From NCBI GenBank assembly GCA_001179505.1, contig CDMY01000859.1, positions 133,932-197,931 of the forward strand: DNA of 64,000 nt, read 5' to 3'. The translations under genes were made by a program, and so were the position numbers. Below the pieces are notes generated by a model. That model was not told the origin of the DNA. It worked only from the letters and a program-made list of their open reading frames with translations, and searched no databases. Source of the stretch: Vitrella brassicaformis (lineage: Eukaryota; Sar; Vitrellaceae). Below, in pieces: positions 22,319 through 32,607 of this stretch (the first letter of the stretch is position 1; the number at the start of each line of letters is the position of its first letter).

Positions 22319-25300
22319 ATGCAGTCGTCACTGGCATGGCTGCTGGCTATCGCAGCGCTCGTCGGCAGCGCATCTGCCTTCCCCACGTAAGTGTGGGAGA
22401 TCATTCAGAGGCCTGCGGGGCTCGGGAGGGGCGCACTGAGTTGCACGTGTGGCGTGCCGCTGCCCACAAGCCCACAATGGCTGCGTGTCTCGTGCGGCGT
22501 GCAGGTCTTCGTGCCCTGAGGGTTTCGTCTGGTTCGGGGGGAGGTGTTTTGCCAAGTTCACCTCTCCGCTGGGCTGGGAGCAGGCCGAACAGCAGTGCCA
22601 GGAGAAAGGAGGCCACCTCGCCACCATCGGCAGCATTCTCGACAACGAGGTTCTCAAGGTGAGCTGAACAGTGAGGCGGGCACCATGTGGTGGACGGATG
22701 GGTGTTACGTGCTCTCTTGGCCTGTGCAGCTTCTCTGCTTCAACGGCACAACGTCCAACGATGACCGCGCCTGCTGGTACGATCCTGCACGGTTGCCACA
22801 CACGCACCCAGACACACAGCTGTGGGTGAGTGGTGTGAATTACGCGTGTGTGGTGTGGTCGGTCGGTCAGGATCGGTCTCAACGACCGTGCCAAGGAGGG
22901 GAGCTTCCAGTGGACCAACACCAACATGACGGCCGCCGAGAACATGTGGGCCTTCGACTGGGCCGTAAGCATGGAACACATACAAGCACGATGAACGAAC
23001 ATGAACACGATGGACATCCTACCTTTGTCTGTGTGTCTTCAGGTCCACCGCGACAACAACTACGAGCCCAACAACCTGCCCAAACGCAGCGACGGCGAGT
23101 GTGCCGACGACAACAGCGCCCCCGAGTGCGGCGCCAACTGCGTGTGGCTGTACGGTGCCGACGGCACCCTCAGGGACTGGCCATGCACCGATGAACTCCC
23201 CTACCTGTGCGAAACCGATGCTGAGGAAACATTCTGTAAGCCAAGAAAGATGTGTGGGGGGTGGGTAGAGAGATAGGACAGACATGCTTTCATGTGCACC
23301 TGCCTGTGTGTCCGTTGTTTCGTTCAGCGAGTTACCGCTGGCGGTTCAAGGCCGAAGACCGGGACCCCATCACTATCGCAGAGATACAGTACGGGTGGCG
23401 CACACACAAGACTACCTCTCAGCCATCCTGGCACGTTCTCTTCGTCTCGTCTGTCAGGTTGTTCCACGATGCCGAGTGCAATGACCGCGTCAACGTCAGT
23501 TCTGCTCAGATCTTTACCAGCATGTCCATCCAGAGCATCCTGAGCGGCCGCAGGAGCAGAAACCGCGACAGGAGCCGCGGCAACGACACTGACGACGAGA
23601 GCGCCCCCACCACCGCCCCGTCGGCAGACGAGGACAACGAGGTGGTCGAGACCGAGAAGCTCGAGGAGGAGATGAGGATGTTTGACGACGACGAGGACAC
23701 CACCCTCAAGCTCACGTGCGACCCGGGCTCCGAGCCTGAGCAGGATGACGTGGGCGATGAAGGCCTCACCGACAATCGCACCGCCAGGCCCGCCATCCGG
23801 AGCTGCAGACCAGAAGTGCAGCTCTTCTTCCCTAAGGTGAGTGACAGAGAGGGAGGGGCACACAGACAGACTGACAACAGGCGAGATCATGCCTTTGTGT
23901 GGGACATCCATCCATCGTGTGTGTGAATGCAGACGACTGAGATTCAGTGTGCGCGTATGCTGACCAAGGACGACGGTGATAGTCCCCGCGACATTCGCTT
24001 CGAGCGTCTGGAGCTGCCCCGCCATTTCTACGGCATGAAGGTCGCCACCACACCCGGCGAGTGGAGCGTCTTCTACTTCCCCGAGACCGACCGCTTCAAG
24101 GACCTCTACGAGGAGGCACACCGGCCCTTCGACCTCGACATCGCCGTCAACAGCATCACCGCCGGCGCCTTCATGAACTCGTCGAGGGTGCGTCTGGTGC
24201 GCCGCCCCGTGACCCTCATGGAGCGCAGCTGCCTGGACTACGATGCCGACAGCGAGGTGGAGGGGCTGGGGCTCGAGGTGGCGCCCGAACAGGCCGTGAC
24301 CACCGAGATGGACGCTAATGGAGACACCCAGGCGGTCTATCAGGTGGGTCTGTGCACAGGCATGGGATGGTGGATGGTGTATACGTGCGGGAGGCATGGC
24401 ATGGTTGTGGTTTTGTTGCTTCAGACCTGGAAGAACGTCGTGATAGACACGCCGGGCATGTACGAGATCTGCCACTGCTTCAGCGACTGCGAGCTGGCCA
24501 AGCAGTGGAGAGACGTCGGTGAAATCTCCGTCGCGGGTGACCGGCAGCACCACACCAGATGACATGCTGCACGCCATACACACAATCTCACTCATTGGAT
24601 TCCCGTCGGTTCTACAGGTCTCCACCGTGACGGTCTGGCCACCGTGCAGTCCGGCCGTGTGTTCTCCCTGCTGCTGCCCGGCTGGGCCCTCCCCAAGAAG
24701 ACCACCGATGAGCACGAAATCGCCTCGCGCCTCAAGATCATCAGTGACGCCGAGAACGCCTCAGATGCCGCCCCGGACACCTGCGGCAGGGCCGCGGCGT
24801 CGGCAGACGTCAAGAGCGGCATCGACTGCGATGGCGCCACCGAGTGCCACACCGCGCCCACCACGGCGCTCATCTACGGGCAAGAGTGGGCCGACCTGAA
24901 GATTGTCTCCAAGACGGCCAAGAACTACACTGTCTGCCACTGCCTGAAGGACTGCGGCAACCCCGATCGGTGGCAGGATGTGGGCACGGTGGCGGTGGGT
25001 GTGCCAGACCACACGTGCAACTGGCCGGTGGCGTGCAGCGACTACTACCCTGAGTGTGTGCGGTATCCCCTCGACCCGCCCAGAGACATCGGCTGCGAGC
25101 CCGAGGGTGACGCATTCACTGACGCCGAGAATGAAGCCTACGACAGCGACACCGGTGATGCAGAGACCCCTCGTGCGTCTCAGAACCCGCCCACCCCCTC
25201 GCCCATCCAGCCAGTGGTGGTTAACAGGCGACGCGACAACAGCTCAAGAAGCGATCAGGAGGACCAGATGGACGAGTCCCTCGCTGACTCCGTCCGGGGC

Positions 25301-26138
25301 GTGTCGCTCAGAGGTGAGAGCAGAGCAACAAACAGAAGACACAGGCCAAACGCCGTGCAACACGTGTGTGTATGTCCTGATTGATCCCTCAGACCAACGG
25401 GAGCGGATGCCGGCCAGCACGGCATGTGAGGGCGACTGGTGCCCGGGCGCCGAGAGCGCAACGGCCGCCGTTAGTGAGAGCGGCGTCTCGTCTGGCTACA
25501 CCCAGCCAGCAGAGCGCGCCGACAACAAGGGCGGCAGCTGGCTCATCATCACTGGTAGGGCCACAGAGGGAGACGTGTCGTCTCGTGATGCACCGCCCAT
25601 CGCTCCGTTGGTGTTGATGTGTCTTGCTCAGGTATTGTTGCCGCCACGTTCGTTGTGTTGGGCTTTGCCCTCACTGGCCTCTGGTGCTGCTGCTTCAAGA
25701 GAGGGTAAACCGTCATCACGCACCAACACGCCCACCAACACACACGCTCTCAGATCATGTGACCCCTGACTGTTTTCTCTCCCCACCTGCAGCCGCCGGG
25801 GGCTGTCGTATTGCTTCGTGCCCACCCCCATGGCGCGTCGCGAGTTCGAGGACGACCATACCCACACCGTCACCGACACCATGAGCGAGGTCTCCACCGA
25901 GTTCGCCAGCACCACAGCAGCCGGCACACCAGCCGCTGACAAGGCCAGTGCGGCAGCAGCGGCTGCGGGGGGCGGCACCAAGAAGCTCTCCATCGATCTG
26001 TATGACCGCGACATCGAGCAGGGCGGCGGCAACGGGCCCGCACGAACACTCTATGGCACTCCTAGCTCGGCGGCAAGACAGCAGCAGGCCCAGCAGGCCC
26101 AGCAGAAGCAACAGGACGGATCTCTCTTGGACTTTTGA
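22319..26138 (+). CDS. Type I membrane receptor with C-type lectin domain (multi-exon)
   Basis: The ATG at 22319 starts a clear signal peptide (SSLAWLLAIAALVGSASA). A C-type lectin-like domain follows (about 22505-23220) with CFAKF, the WIGLND core formed across an intron, and an EPN motif in YEPNNLPKR, which in animal lectins marks mannose-type, Ca2+-dependent binding. A long acidic extracellular region comes next. It includes two related segments ending in YEICHCFSDC...QWRDVG (about 24460-24530) and YTVCHCLKDC...RWQDVG (about 24930-24990). A single transmembrane helix (IVAATFVVLGFALTGLWCCC, about 25632-25695) is followed by a basic stop-transfer and an Ala/Gln-rich cytosolic tail ending at 26138. 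It is likely a surface or endomembrane glycan receptor. The ligand is unknown. Confidence 0.85.
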
Positions 26139-28021
26139 GAAAGAGTGGTGGACGGGACGGGTGGGTGATGGGGGTGGATTTAGTGCCGATTGACCGTCGA
26201 CTGGATTGGTCGGCTCATGTGGATGAGTGTGAGCGTGTGTGGAACGGACGGCGTGCTCGCGTGAGGCGATCTGAGTGGTGCCATTTTTTGTGCATTCCTG
26301 GTGGGGGGAGGGTGAGGGCGAGAGAGCGAGGGCATGCGAAACAGAGCGAGCTTTTTTCCCAATATCCATTCATCCCATGCCATCATCCCATCCCCGTTCC
26401 ACACACCCCGGTCTGTCTGCCTGTCGGTCGGTCGAGCAGTCGCCTTGAACCATCAAAGGTGACGTCCACTCGCCAGCCAGCCAGTCATTCGTTCATTCGT
26501 ACTTTTCCTCGTCTGCGGTTGCGTTACTTTGCTTTGCTCGTTTGCGCGGGCGGGGCGAGGGGTCCTGTAGGTTACTATACAATTAAGTGGACGGACATAC
26601 CATATGGGGATGGATGGGTATATGGGCACGGTATGGAGCGTTATTCACCTCACCTCACCTCACCCGACCTCATCCGACCTCGCCCAGCACGTCGTGTCTT
26701 TTTCCGTCTTTCATTGATGCGTGTGTGGGGGCTGGGCCGTCTTGGAGTGCGCCTTTTATGGATGGAGGGACTGATGCGCTGCGTGTGCCTTTATCTAGAC
26801 ATACACACATCTCTATACCTATCTATACCCGCTTTGTGGCGTGTGTGGGCGTGCTGGTGCAGTGTCTCACGCAGTGAGACGAACAAGACGATATGGGAGG
26901 GTCCGCTTGTCGACAGACAGCAAATGGGCGGCTTTGTCAAGTCGGTCCATGTCCAACCGAGGCCGTAAGTGGATGGATGTGGTGGGGGTGCCTGTGTGCG
27001 GAATGTACGCGTGTCTCGTCACCTGTGTGTATGCGATGGATGGATTCATCGAGTGGATGGAAAGCCCTCATGTAAGCTGTCTGGTGTTGTGTTTGTGTGG
27101 AGGAAGGACAGCCCTGAGGCACTAAGACAGACAGACAGACAGATAGACCAGCACACCGCACTCCCTCTCTCCTGTTCCCTCTTGCCTCTTATCTATCACG
27201 TCCATCGACCTGAATGTGACTTTCCACTCACTCGGCCTGGATGCTTTTCTCGATTTGTGTATCTCTGCTGGCTGATGTGTAATCGAGCACGCTAGTCGTG
27301 CACCTCGACACCGACCTGCCCGTCCGCTGCAATCACGGGCTGGCAGCGCAGTGTCGAGGTGGGGACAGAGAGCCTGCTCGAGGGCACATCAGCCGCGCAG
27401 AGACCCTTATTCTTTCTATCTGAAGGGCTCTCCGCCTTCTGTTGCGTGCTGCGGAGAGCGTGACTATGTGATTGATCATGGGTTGCAACCTTGCAAGTAA
27501 GAACCAGTTGCGATACGTGTCTGCTTGTCTTGGCTGAGTCGTGCAGTGAGCTGGAACGTGGACAGGTGGCCGCTCACTTCCGGCCAGTTGTTGACGTATC
27601 CGGCGGCTGCCCAGATACAGCTCGGACAGGCGACATGTGGATGGGTGGATGGGTGGATGGATGGATGGATGGAAATGCATGCCTCACCTGTGGGACCATC
27701 GCACACGGGTCGACGCTCCATGCATCACCTCACCAACACGTGTGCGGGTGGACGGGCGGACTCTCTCCTACGTGGACGACTGAATGACGTGCATGTGATT
27801 GGATGGGATGGGATGACATGACGGTCACCAACGCTCCGAAAGATGCATAAATACACACACGCATTTATCTAGAGGTATGGAAGGTTCTGAGGGAGGGAAT
27901 GCACTGCGATCGGTCTGTCTGACAGAATCATCTGGCCACATGCACACGCGCAACAAACTCCCCCTCCCTCACACCGAATTCTCACACACGCGCCCTTGGC
28001 GTGTGTCGTTCATTCATTGAG
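26139..28021. other. Long convergent intergenic region, no gene seen
   Basis: About 1.9 kb lies between two convergent genes. It is rich in low-complexity tracts: CCTCA repeats near 26645-26675, an AGAC run near 27126-27148 and GGAT repeats near 27640-27672. One long plus frame runs through it (26135-26968) but has no domain, and its composition looks like translated repeats. I found no convincing exon or RNA gene. Confidence 0.45.
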
Positions 28022-29778
28022 TCAGATATCGAAGAATAGGCTAAGGCCGGCAAAGACGAGGAATAGGAATCCCCCAGCAAGCGCCACCATCTTCTCGCTA
28101 ATGCTGCTGGCCAGCATCTTGCCCCCAACCACAGCGACGCCCGTGCACAGGCCGTGGCCCAGACAACCCCCAACCGTCACGCCTATGGGGTCCTTGGCAG
28201 CACTGAGTGGAGGGAACCGAACCGTTGTTTGTATGATTGAGACACAGCAATACAAAGGAGGCAGGCATGTGCTTGCTGGTTGGTTTCGCATTGCTTACGC
28301 GAGGGCTATTGTCGCGATTTGTGACCTGTCCCCCCATTCTGCCAGGAAAGTGAGAGAGCACGCCTGCAGATCACACAACACCCAACACATCGATATATCG
28401 AAGATGCTTTGTCCACTCCACTCCCCCACCCCCCCAACCCGACCTGCCAGAAGACGTGGTTGATGAGCATGCGGATGACATTGCCGCGCCTTTTCCTGCC
28501 GTGGTGGTGCCCATGAAAGAACTTTTTCCCCGGAGAAGACATGTCGTCGGTCGACGGCGGTGCAGTGAGCGGCGACTGCCCCCCAGTGTATTCCACATCG
28601 GGGATCGACGACGACCGCGACTGCGTGCCGGCCGGATACCGCGTCAGCTCCACCTCGGCCTGGTCCCGTGTGGGGTTGGGGTTGGGGTGGTGGGGTCCCA
28701 GGCCGTTCAGAGAGCCATTGTTGCCGTTAATGTTGCCATGGTTGCTGGTGTTGGAGTTGGTGTTGGTGTCATCGTCCGTCTTCTTGCTCAGCTCGGCCTC
28801 TACCTCTCGGATCTCTTCGCTTGCTGCAAGGCATCAACACCCACACGCACACACCCACACACACGCGCGTGCAGCCTGCTGCCATTCGTGTTGTGGGTGG
28901 GTGGGTGGGTGGGTATGCGGGCGGCTGTGTGTGGTGTGGTGTGGTGTGGTGACTGACCTCCCCCGTCCTCCATGAGCAGGCCTTCCCTGAGCAATCGCAC
29001 TCCGAAAAAGAGGAAGAGCACGATTGAGGCGTAGTGCGTGTATGTGCGGCTGAGAAGGTTGGGGAGGGTGTAGCCCATGGCGGCGCTGAGGACCGTCATG
29101 CCGCCCAGTGCCGTCATGGCCCCCATCCACACTATCAGGTGGCTGTGCTTCATCGACATGATCGCCGCAATGAAGAACGTCTGCACAGGGGGAGAGGAGG
29201 GGACACGCATGACGTGTGTGGTGCTGTGGGTTCTGTGCGCGGTGGTTGTCCGCTCACTTTGTCTCCCAGTTCGGAGACGATTATGAGTGACAGCGAGGCA
29301 ATGAATGCCGCCCAGAAGCCGCCCGCCTTGACGCCAAAGAATTTCTCCACTGACGAAGCCGATGAGCCCCGGCCACTCGCTCCCTCCCAAGTCCCATTCG
29401 TCCCCCCCTGCGACCAGCCAGCCAACCAAGTATAATCACAGACAGAGGCATTCAAAGACAGAGATCAGATCTGTGCACTGCACCGATCTTTGCCCTGTGC
29501 CGTCTGCTCCTCACCACGGCGATGTTGACATGGCGTGTGGCCATCTCGCTGTCGGTCTCCTCCCTCAGCTGGCTCGATGCCCTCCGCAGCATCTCCTCCC
29601 CTTCTGCGGCAGAAGCTGCATCTTCACGCTCTGTCGCTGCTTCCGTGCCCTCCACACTGCTGGCAAGATGCACTTGGCCATCCACCAGGGAAAGCAACGC
29701 CGCCAGCAGGAGGGATAGCAGCAAGATCAACACGGGCTTCCTGCTTCGTTTGCAGATTGGCACGGCGGACGACGTCAT
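28022..29778 (-). CDS. GDT1/TMEM165 family (UPF0016) cation/H+ exchanger (multi-exon)
   Basis: Both family signatures are present on the minus strand. The first is SELGDKTFFIAAIMS, formed across an intron (about 29150-29290). The second is AEWGDRSQIATIALA (about 28300-28340). Hydrophobic helices flank each, and the protein ends in LAGGFLFLVFAGLSLFFDI at 28022. In the family the two E-x-G-D-[KR]-[ST] motifs line the transport path of Mn2+/Ca2+ exchangers of the Golgi or plastid envelope. I prefer the ATG at 29778, which gives a classic hydrophobic leader (RKPVLILLLSLLLAALLSLV). The upstream ATG at 29820 would translate through the recurring promoter-like element at 29795-29803. The first large intron near 29436-29507 joins the leader to the conserved part. 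Confidence 0.88.
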
Positions 29779-29793
29779 GCTGGTGCTCTCACC

Positions 29794-29817
29794 TGCGAGC
29801 TTAGCTGAGAGCACCGT
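29794..29817 (+). repeat. 24-bp direct repeat, copy 1
   Basis: This 24-base string, beginning TGCGAGCTTAGC, is identical to 32436-32459. It ends 1 bp before the start codon of the plus gene at 29819 and contains GCGAGCTTA, the recurring upstream element. Confidence 0.9.
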
Positions 29818-29818
29818 C

Positions 29819-32358
29819 ATGGTGCCATGCCCACCAAGCGGCAAGCGACCGCTGGTGAAGCACGGCTCTCCTCCCTGCAAGCGACCGCGACGGGCCGCAC
29901 GCGCCGAGAATGACAGCCAGGACCAGCTGATGCTCCCCCTCCCTCTCCCTCTCCGACACGGGCCTGCCGCAGCAGACAGCTCTGCCCCGTTTGCACCCAC
30001 ACCGTCGACCGCCAGATCTTCCGGAGCAACGCCCTCTTCACTGTTCAGCCCGACACGTCGCCCACTGCCCGAGGAGGAGAAGGTCATCGAGGCATGTCAG
30101 AAGGACTTTCAGTCCAGGAGGGCGTATTCTCCCTCGTGCTTTGGAAAGCACGAACGGACGCTCTCTCATCTGCCCTCGACAGTGACGGCGTCCTTCGTTC
30201 CATGCACACAAGGAGATGGCAATCTCATCGCCACATCGGCCCATTCGCTGACTCGGCTGGTGATGGGCACTATGTCAGCGGGAGGGTGGTCGTGTCGCGA
30301 GTGGGTGTCCAAGAGCGTCTGACGTTTCGGTGGACGCCCTCACTGATGCACGACATCAAGACGGCGCTCGCCGAGCAGCCCCTCGACCCAGACAGATACA
30401 TCTTCGCGGTCCCAGCCCCTCTGCCACCCCCACCATCCTCTAACCAAGGTAGGTGTTGAGAGGGGCAGGGGGGGGAGAGAGAGTGCGTGAGGTCGTGGGA
30501 ACTGCGAATGCAGGCGTCCCTCTGTCTGTTTGTGTTTGTGTCTGTGTTGGCAGATGATGATATGGAGATGACTGCCGCGCCACCCCCTCTTCTCTCGCCC
30601 TCCGAGTACGTCGCGGCCTGTGAGGAGGACTTTAAGACCAAGAGGGCCTCAGCTGCCAACACAGCGCTCTCCAGACTGCCCGACCACGTGACGGCGTCCT
30701 TCGTTCTCATCTCGCAGCAGGACGGCATCGTGCAGGCAACCGTGGGACCATTCGCTGACTCGGCCGGCAACGACTACCACGTCAGGGGGAACGTGGTCGC
30801 GTCGCAGCGGGAGGACAACAGGCAGCTGACCTGTCGGTGGATGGGGAAATTCAAGAACAGGATCAACATGGCTCGAGCCGACCAGCCCCTCGACCCAGAT
30901 CAGCACACCTTCGGCAAAGACAACGAGGGCAGACGGGTCCTATTGCGCAAGAAGAGAGAGGGTGGTAGGGGCAGAGGGGGTGGGGGAGGCGGTGGTGGTG
31001 GGGGTGGGGGTGGCAGCCGTCGTGCACCGAAGAGGAGGAGGTCTGCCCCCCCGAGAGAGCCCCAGGTCCCCAAGGACGCTCCGGCCTTCTTCAAGACGCG
31101 ACACCCCCATGCTCACTGCCCCAACATCACCGACATAGGCAATCTGTGGGATCAGATTGACTGCCAGCTCCCGGACGGCTTCGGGGTGGACTCGGTTGAT
31201 CTCAATGTGGCCATTCGTGCGATGCAGTCGATCAAGAAACGGAAGGAGCAAGACGACTGCGATCCCGAAGCGGCTGGAGCAAGACACAGACCCAACCCAC
31301 GAGAGGTCAGGCGATCTCTGTTTGTCGGCACTCATGTCCGTTGTTCAACTGATATCGTGTCATCCCTTCCTTTCATGGCTGTGTCAGGTCTCTGGTGTTG
31401 ACGATTTCGCAACGTTTTGGGTGGAGGAGCATCAAGAGTGCCTAGCGGAGGAGCGACTCGACAGCGAGCAGCTGGAGGCCGAGATTCGCGAGGCAGCCTC
31501 TCGTGAGGTCTCTGCAGTCCAGGCACGGCTTGCGAGCATGACAGCTTCTGTGTTCCAGCCCGATGAGTTCCTCGAGCTCGTCGACGGGGCTCTGGTGGCC
31601 GTGTCAGCAGCGGACTATGACCGCCTGTTGCCGATCTGGCAAGATAGCATCAGACAGGCAATTTGTCTTCCGTATCAGTACAACTTCATCGCTTTCCAGC
31701 CCGCCCGGCAGCCAGGTGCCTCATCGGCGCGTCGCCGGCCGCGTGGGGGCGGTGGAGGCCGGCGCGAGAGCCGGCCATATGATGGCATGTCCATGTCGTA
31801 TCGGGGACCAGTGGCCAGGTACGGGAATGCAAAATCAGGTCATACAATGCACCTTCTTCTGTCCTCGCTTGTGAGTGCAGGTGGTGGACAGGCCATATGC
31901 CTGGCATATGGAAGGCATTCGAGGCCTTCGTTGGATTGGTGGAGCTGGAGAAGCTGAACGTGGTCCGCGCGCCCAACAACGAGGAGCCCGTCCGCATTCC
32001 CATGCCCCTCATTGCGTCGCTTCCCAAATGCCTCGACGCCCTCCGTGCCGCCAGCGTGGGTTTGAGCGTGTGGCTGCCTGTCGTGCTGCGGCAGGTGGCG
32101 GGTGATTCTATCCACGGCCTCGCTTGGAGGGACGGCAAGCGCCAGGTGCTGAGAGCAGAGGCTCTCGCCGGTCATGCCGCTGTGCAGAGGCGCCTCTCGA
32201 TTGACGGCGCGGGTGTCGACGGCCCTCCGTCCAACGTCGTCCCGACTGGGCTGGACGTGGACATGCTGGCGGGGGACGACCAGACGCGTGTGCAGAGTAT
32301 CGACAGTGTGATAGCCGATCTGGAGAGAGAGCAAAAGGCTTTGAGTAGTATTGGATGA
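29819..32358 (+). CDS. Unknown protein with a duplicated module and Gly-rich linker; first copy frameshifted
   Basis: No known family is recognised. Two copies of a module of roughly 100 residues can be aligned. Copy 1 lies at about 30075-30400 (STVTASFV ... GPFADSAGDGHYV ... EQPLDPDRYIF). Copy 2 lies at about 30600-30915 (DHVTASFV ... GPFADSAGNDYHV ... DQPLDPDQHTF). A glycine tract (about 30964-31015) and a basic stretch follow, then a C-terminal region with helical segments (RLDSEQLEAEIREAAS). After an intron at about 31819-31880, FVGLVELEKLNVV runs to the stop at 32358. Compared with copy 2, copy 1 lacks one base near 30235, so its two halves are in different frames. The cause could be a true frameshift, a sequencing error or an unrecognised splice. 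The start codon at 29819 is a guess. Confidence 0.55.
30960..31018 (+). repeat. Coding poly-glycine (GGT/GGG) tract
   Basis: Consecutive GGN codons encode about 15 glycines inside the unknown protein, between an arginine/lysine-rich stretch and the segment RRAPKRRR. Such tracts resemble RGG-type flexible linkers, but no RNA-binding role can be assigned. Confidence 0.8.
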
Positions 32359-32607
32359 GTTGGTCTGTTTATTGTGGATAGCGATTTATTGTTGTGGCCT
32401 GTACTTGAGCCCGACCATCATGACGAAACAGGAAGTGCGAGCTTAGCTGAGAGCACCGTTGTGGCCTGTACTTGAGCCATCTGGTAAAGCACAGATGTTT
32501 GCGGATCACAGACCCTCAAAAATACGAGCTCGCATCTGCGAGCTAATCCGTGAAACTGCTCGTCGAGCTAAGCCCGAGGAGAGAGATCTGGGCATCTGCA
32601 TGGTGCA
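32359..32607. promoter_or_regulatory. Repeat-rich upstream region of the peroxidase-like gene
   Basis: This short region holds a 21-bp direct repeat (32391-32411 and 32458-32478), the second copy of the 24-bp repeat (32436-32459), and three versions of the upstream element (32437-32445, 32538-32546, and a variant at 32563-32573). GAGAGATCTGG at 32581-32591 lies 17 bp before the start codon and recurs at 63138-63148. A 3-codon upstream reading frame (ATG at 32600) ends in a TGA overlapping the main ATG at 32608. Confidence 0.5.
32436..32459 (+). repeat. 24-bp direct repeat, copy 2
   Basis: Identical to 29794-29817. The two copies flank the unknown gene 29819-32358. This copy lies 77 bp past its stop codon. 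Confidence 0.9.

Noticed and set aside
23324-24715. Very long minus-strand open frame (463 codons)
   Set aside because: It lies antisense to well-supported lectin exons, which have introns with good splice sites and a coherent protein; GC-rich coding DNA commonly leaves the opposite strand open.
26135-26968. Long plus-strand open frame (277 codons) after the lectin gene
   Set aside because: It begins inside the lectin terminal exon in another frame, runs through repeat-rich sequence, shows no domain, and has amino-acid composition typical of translated low-complexity DNA.
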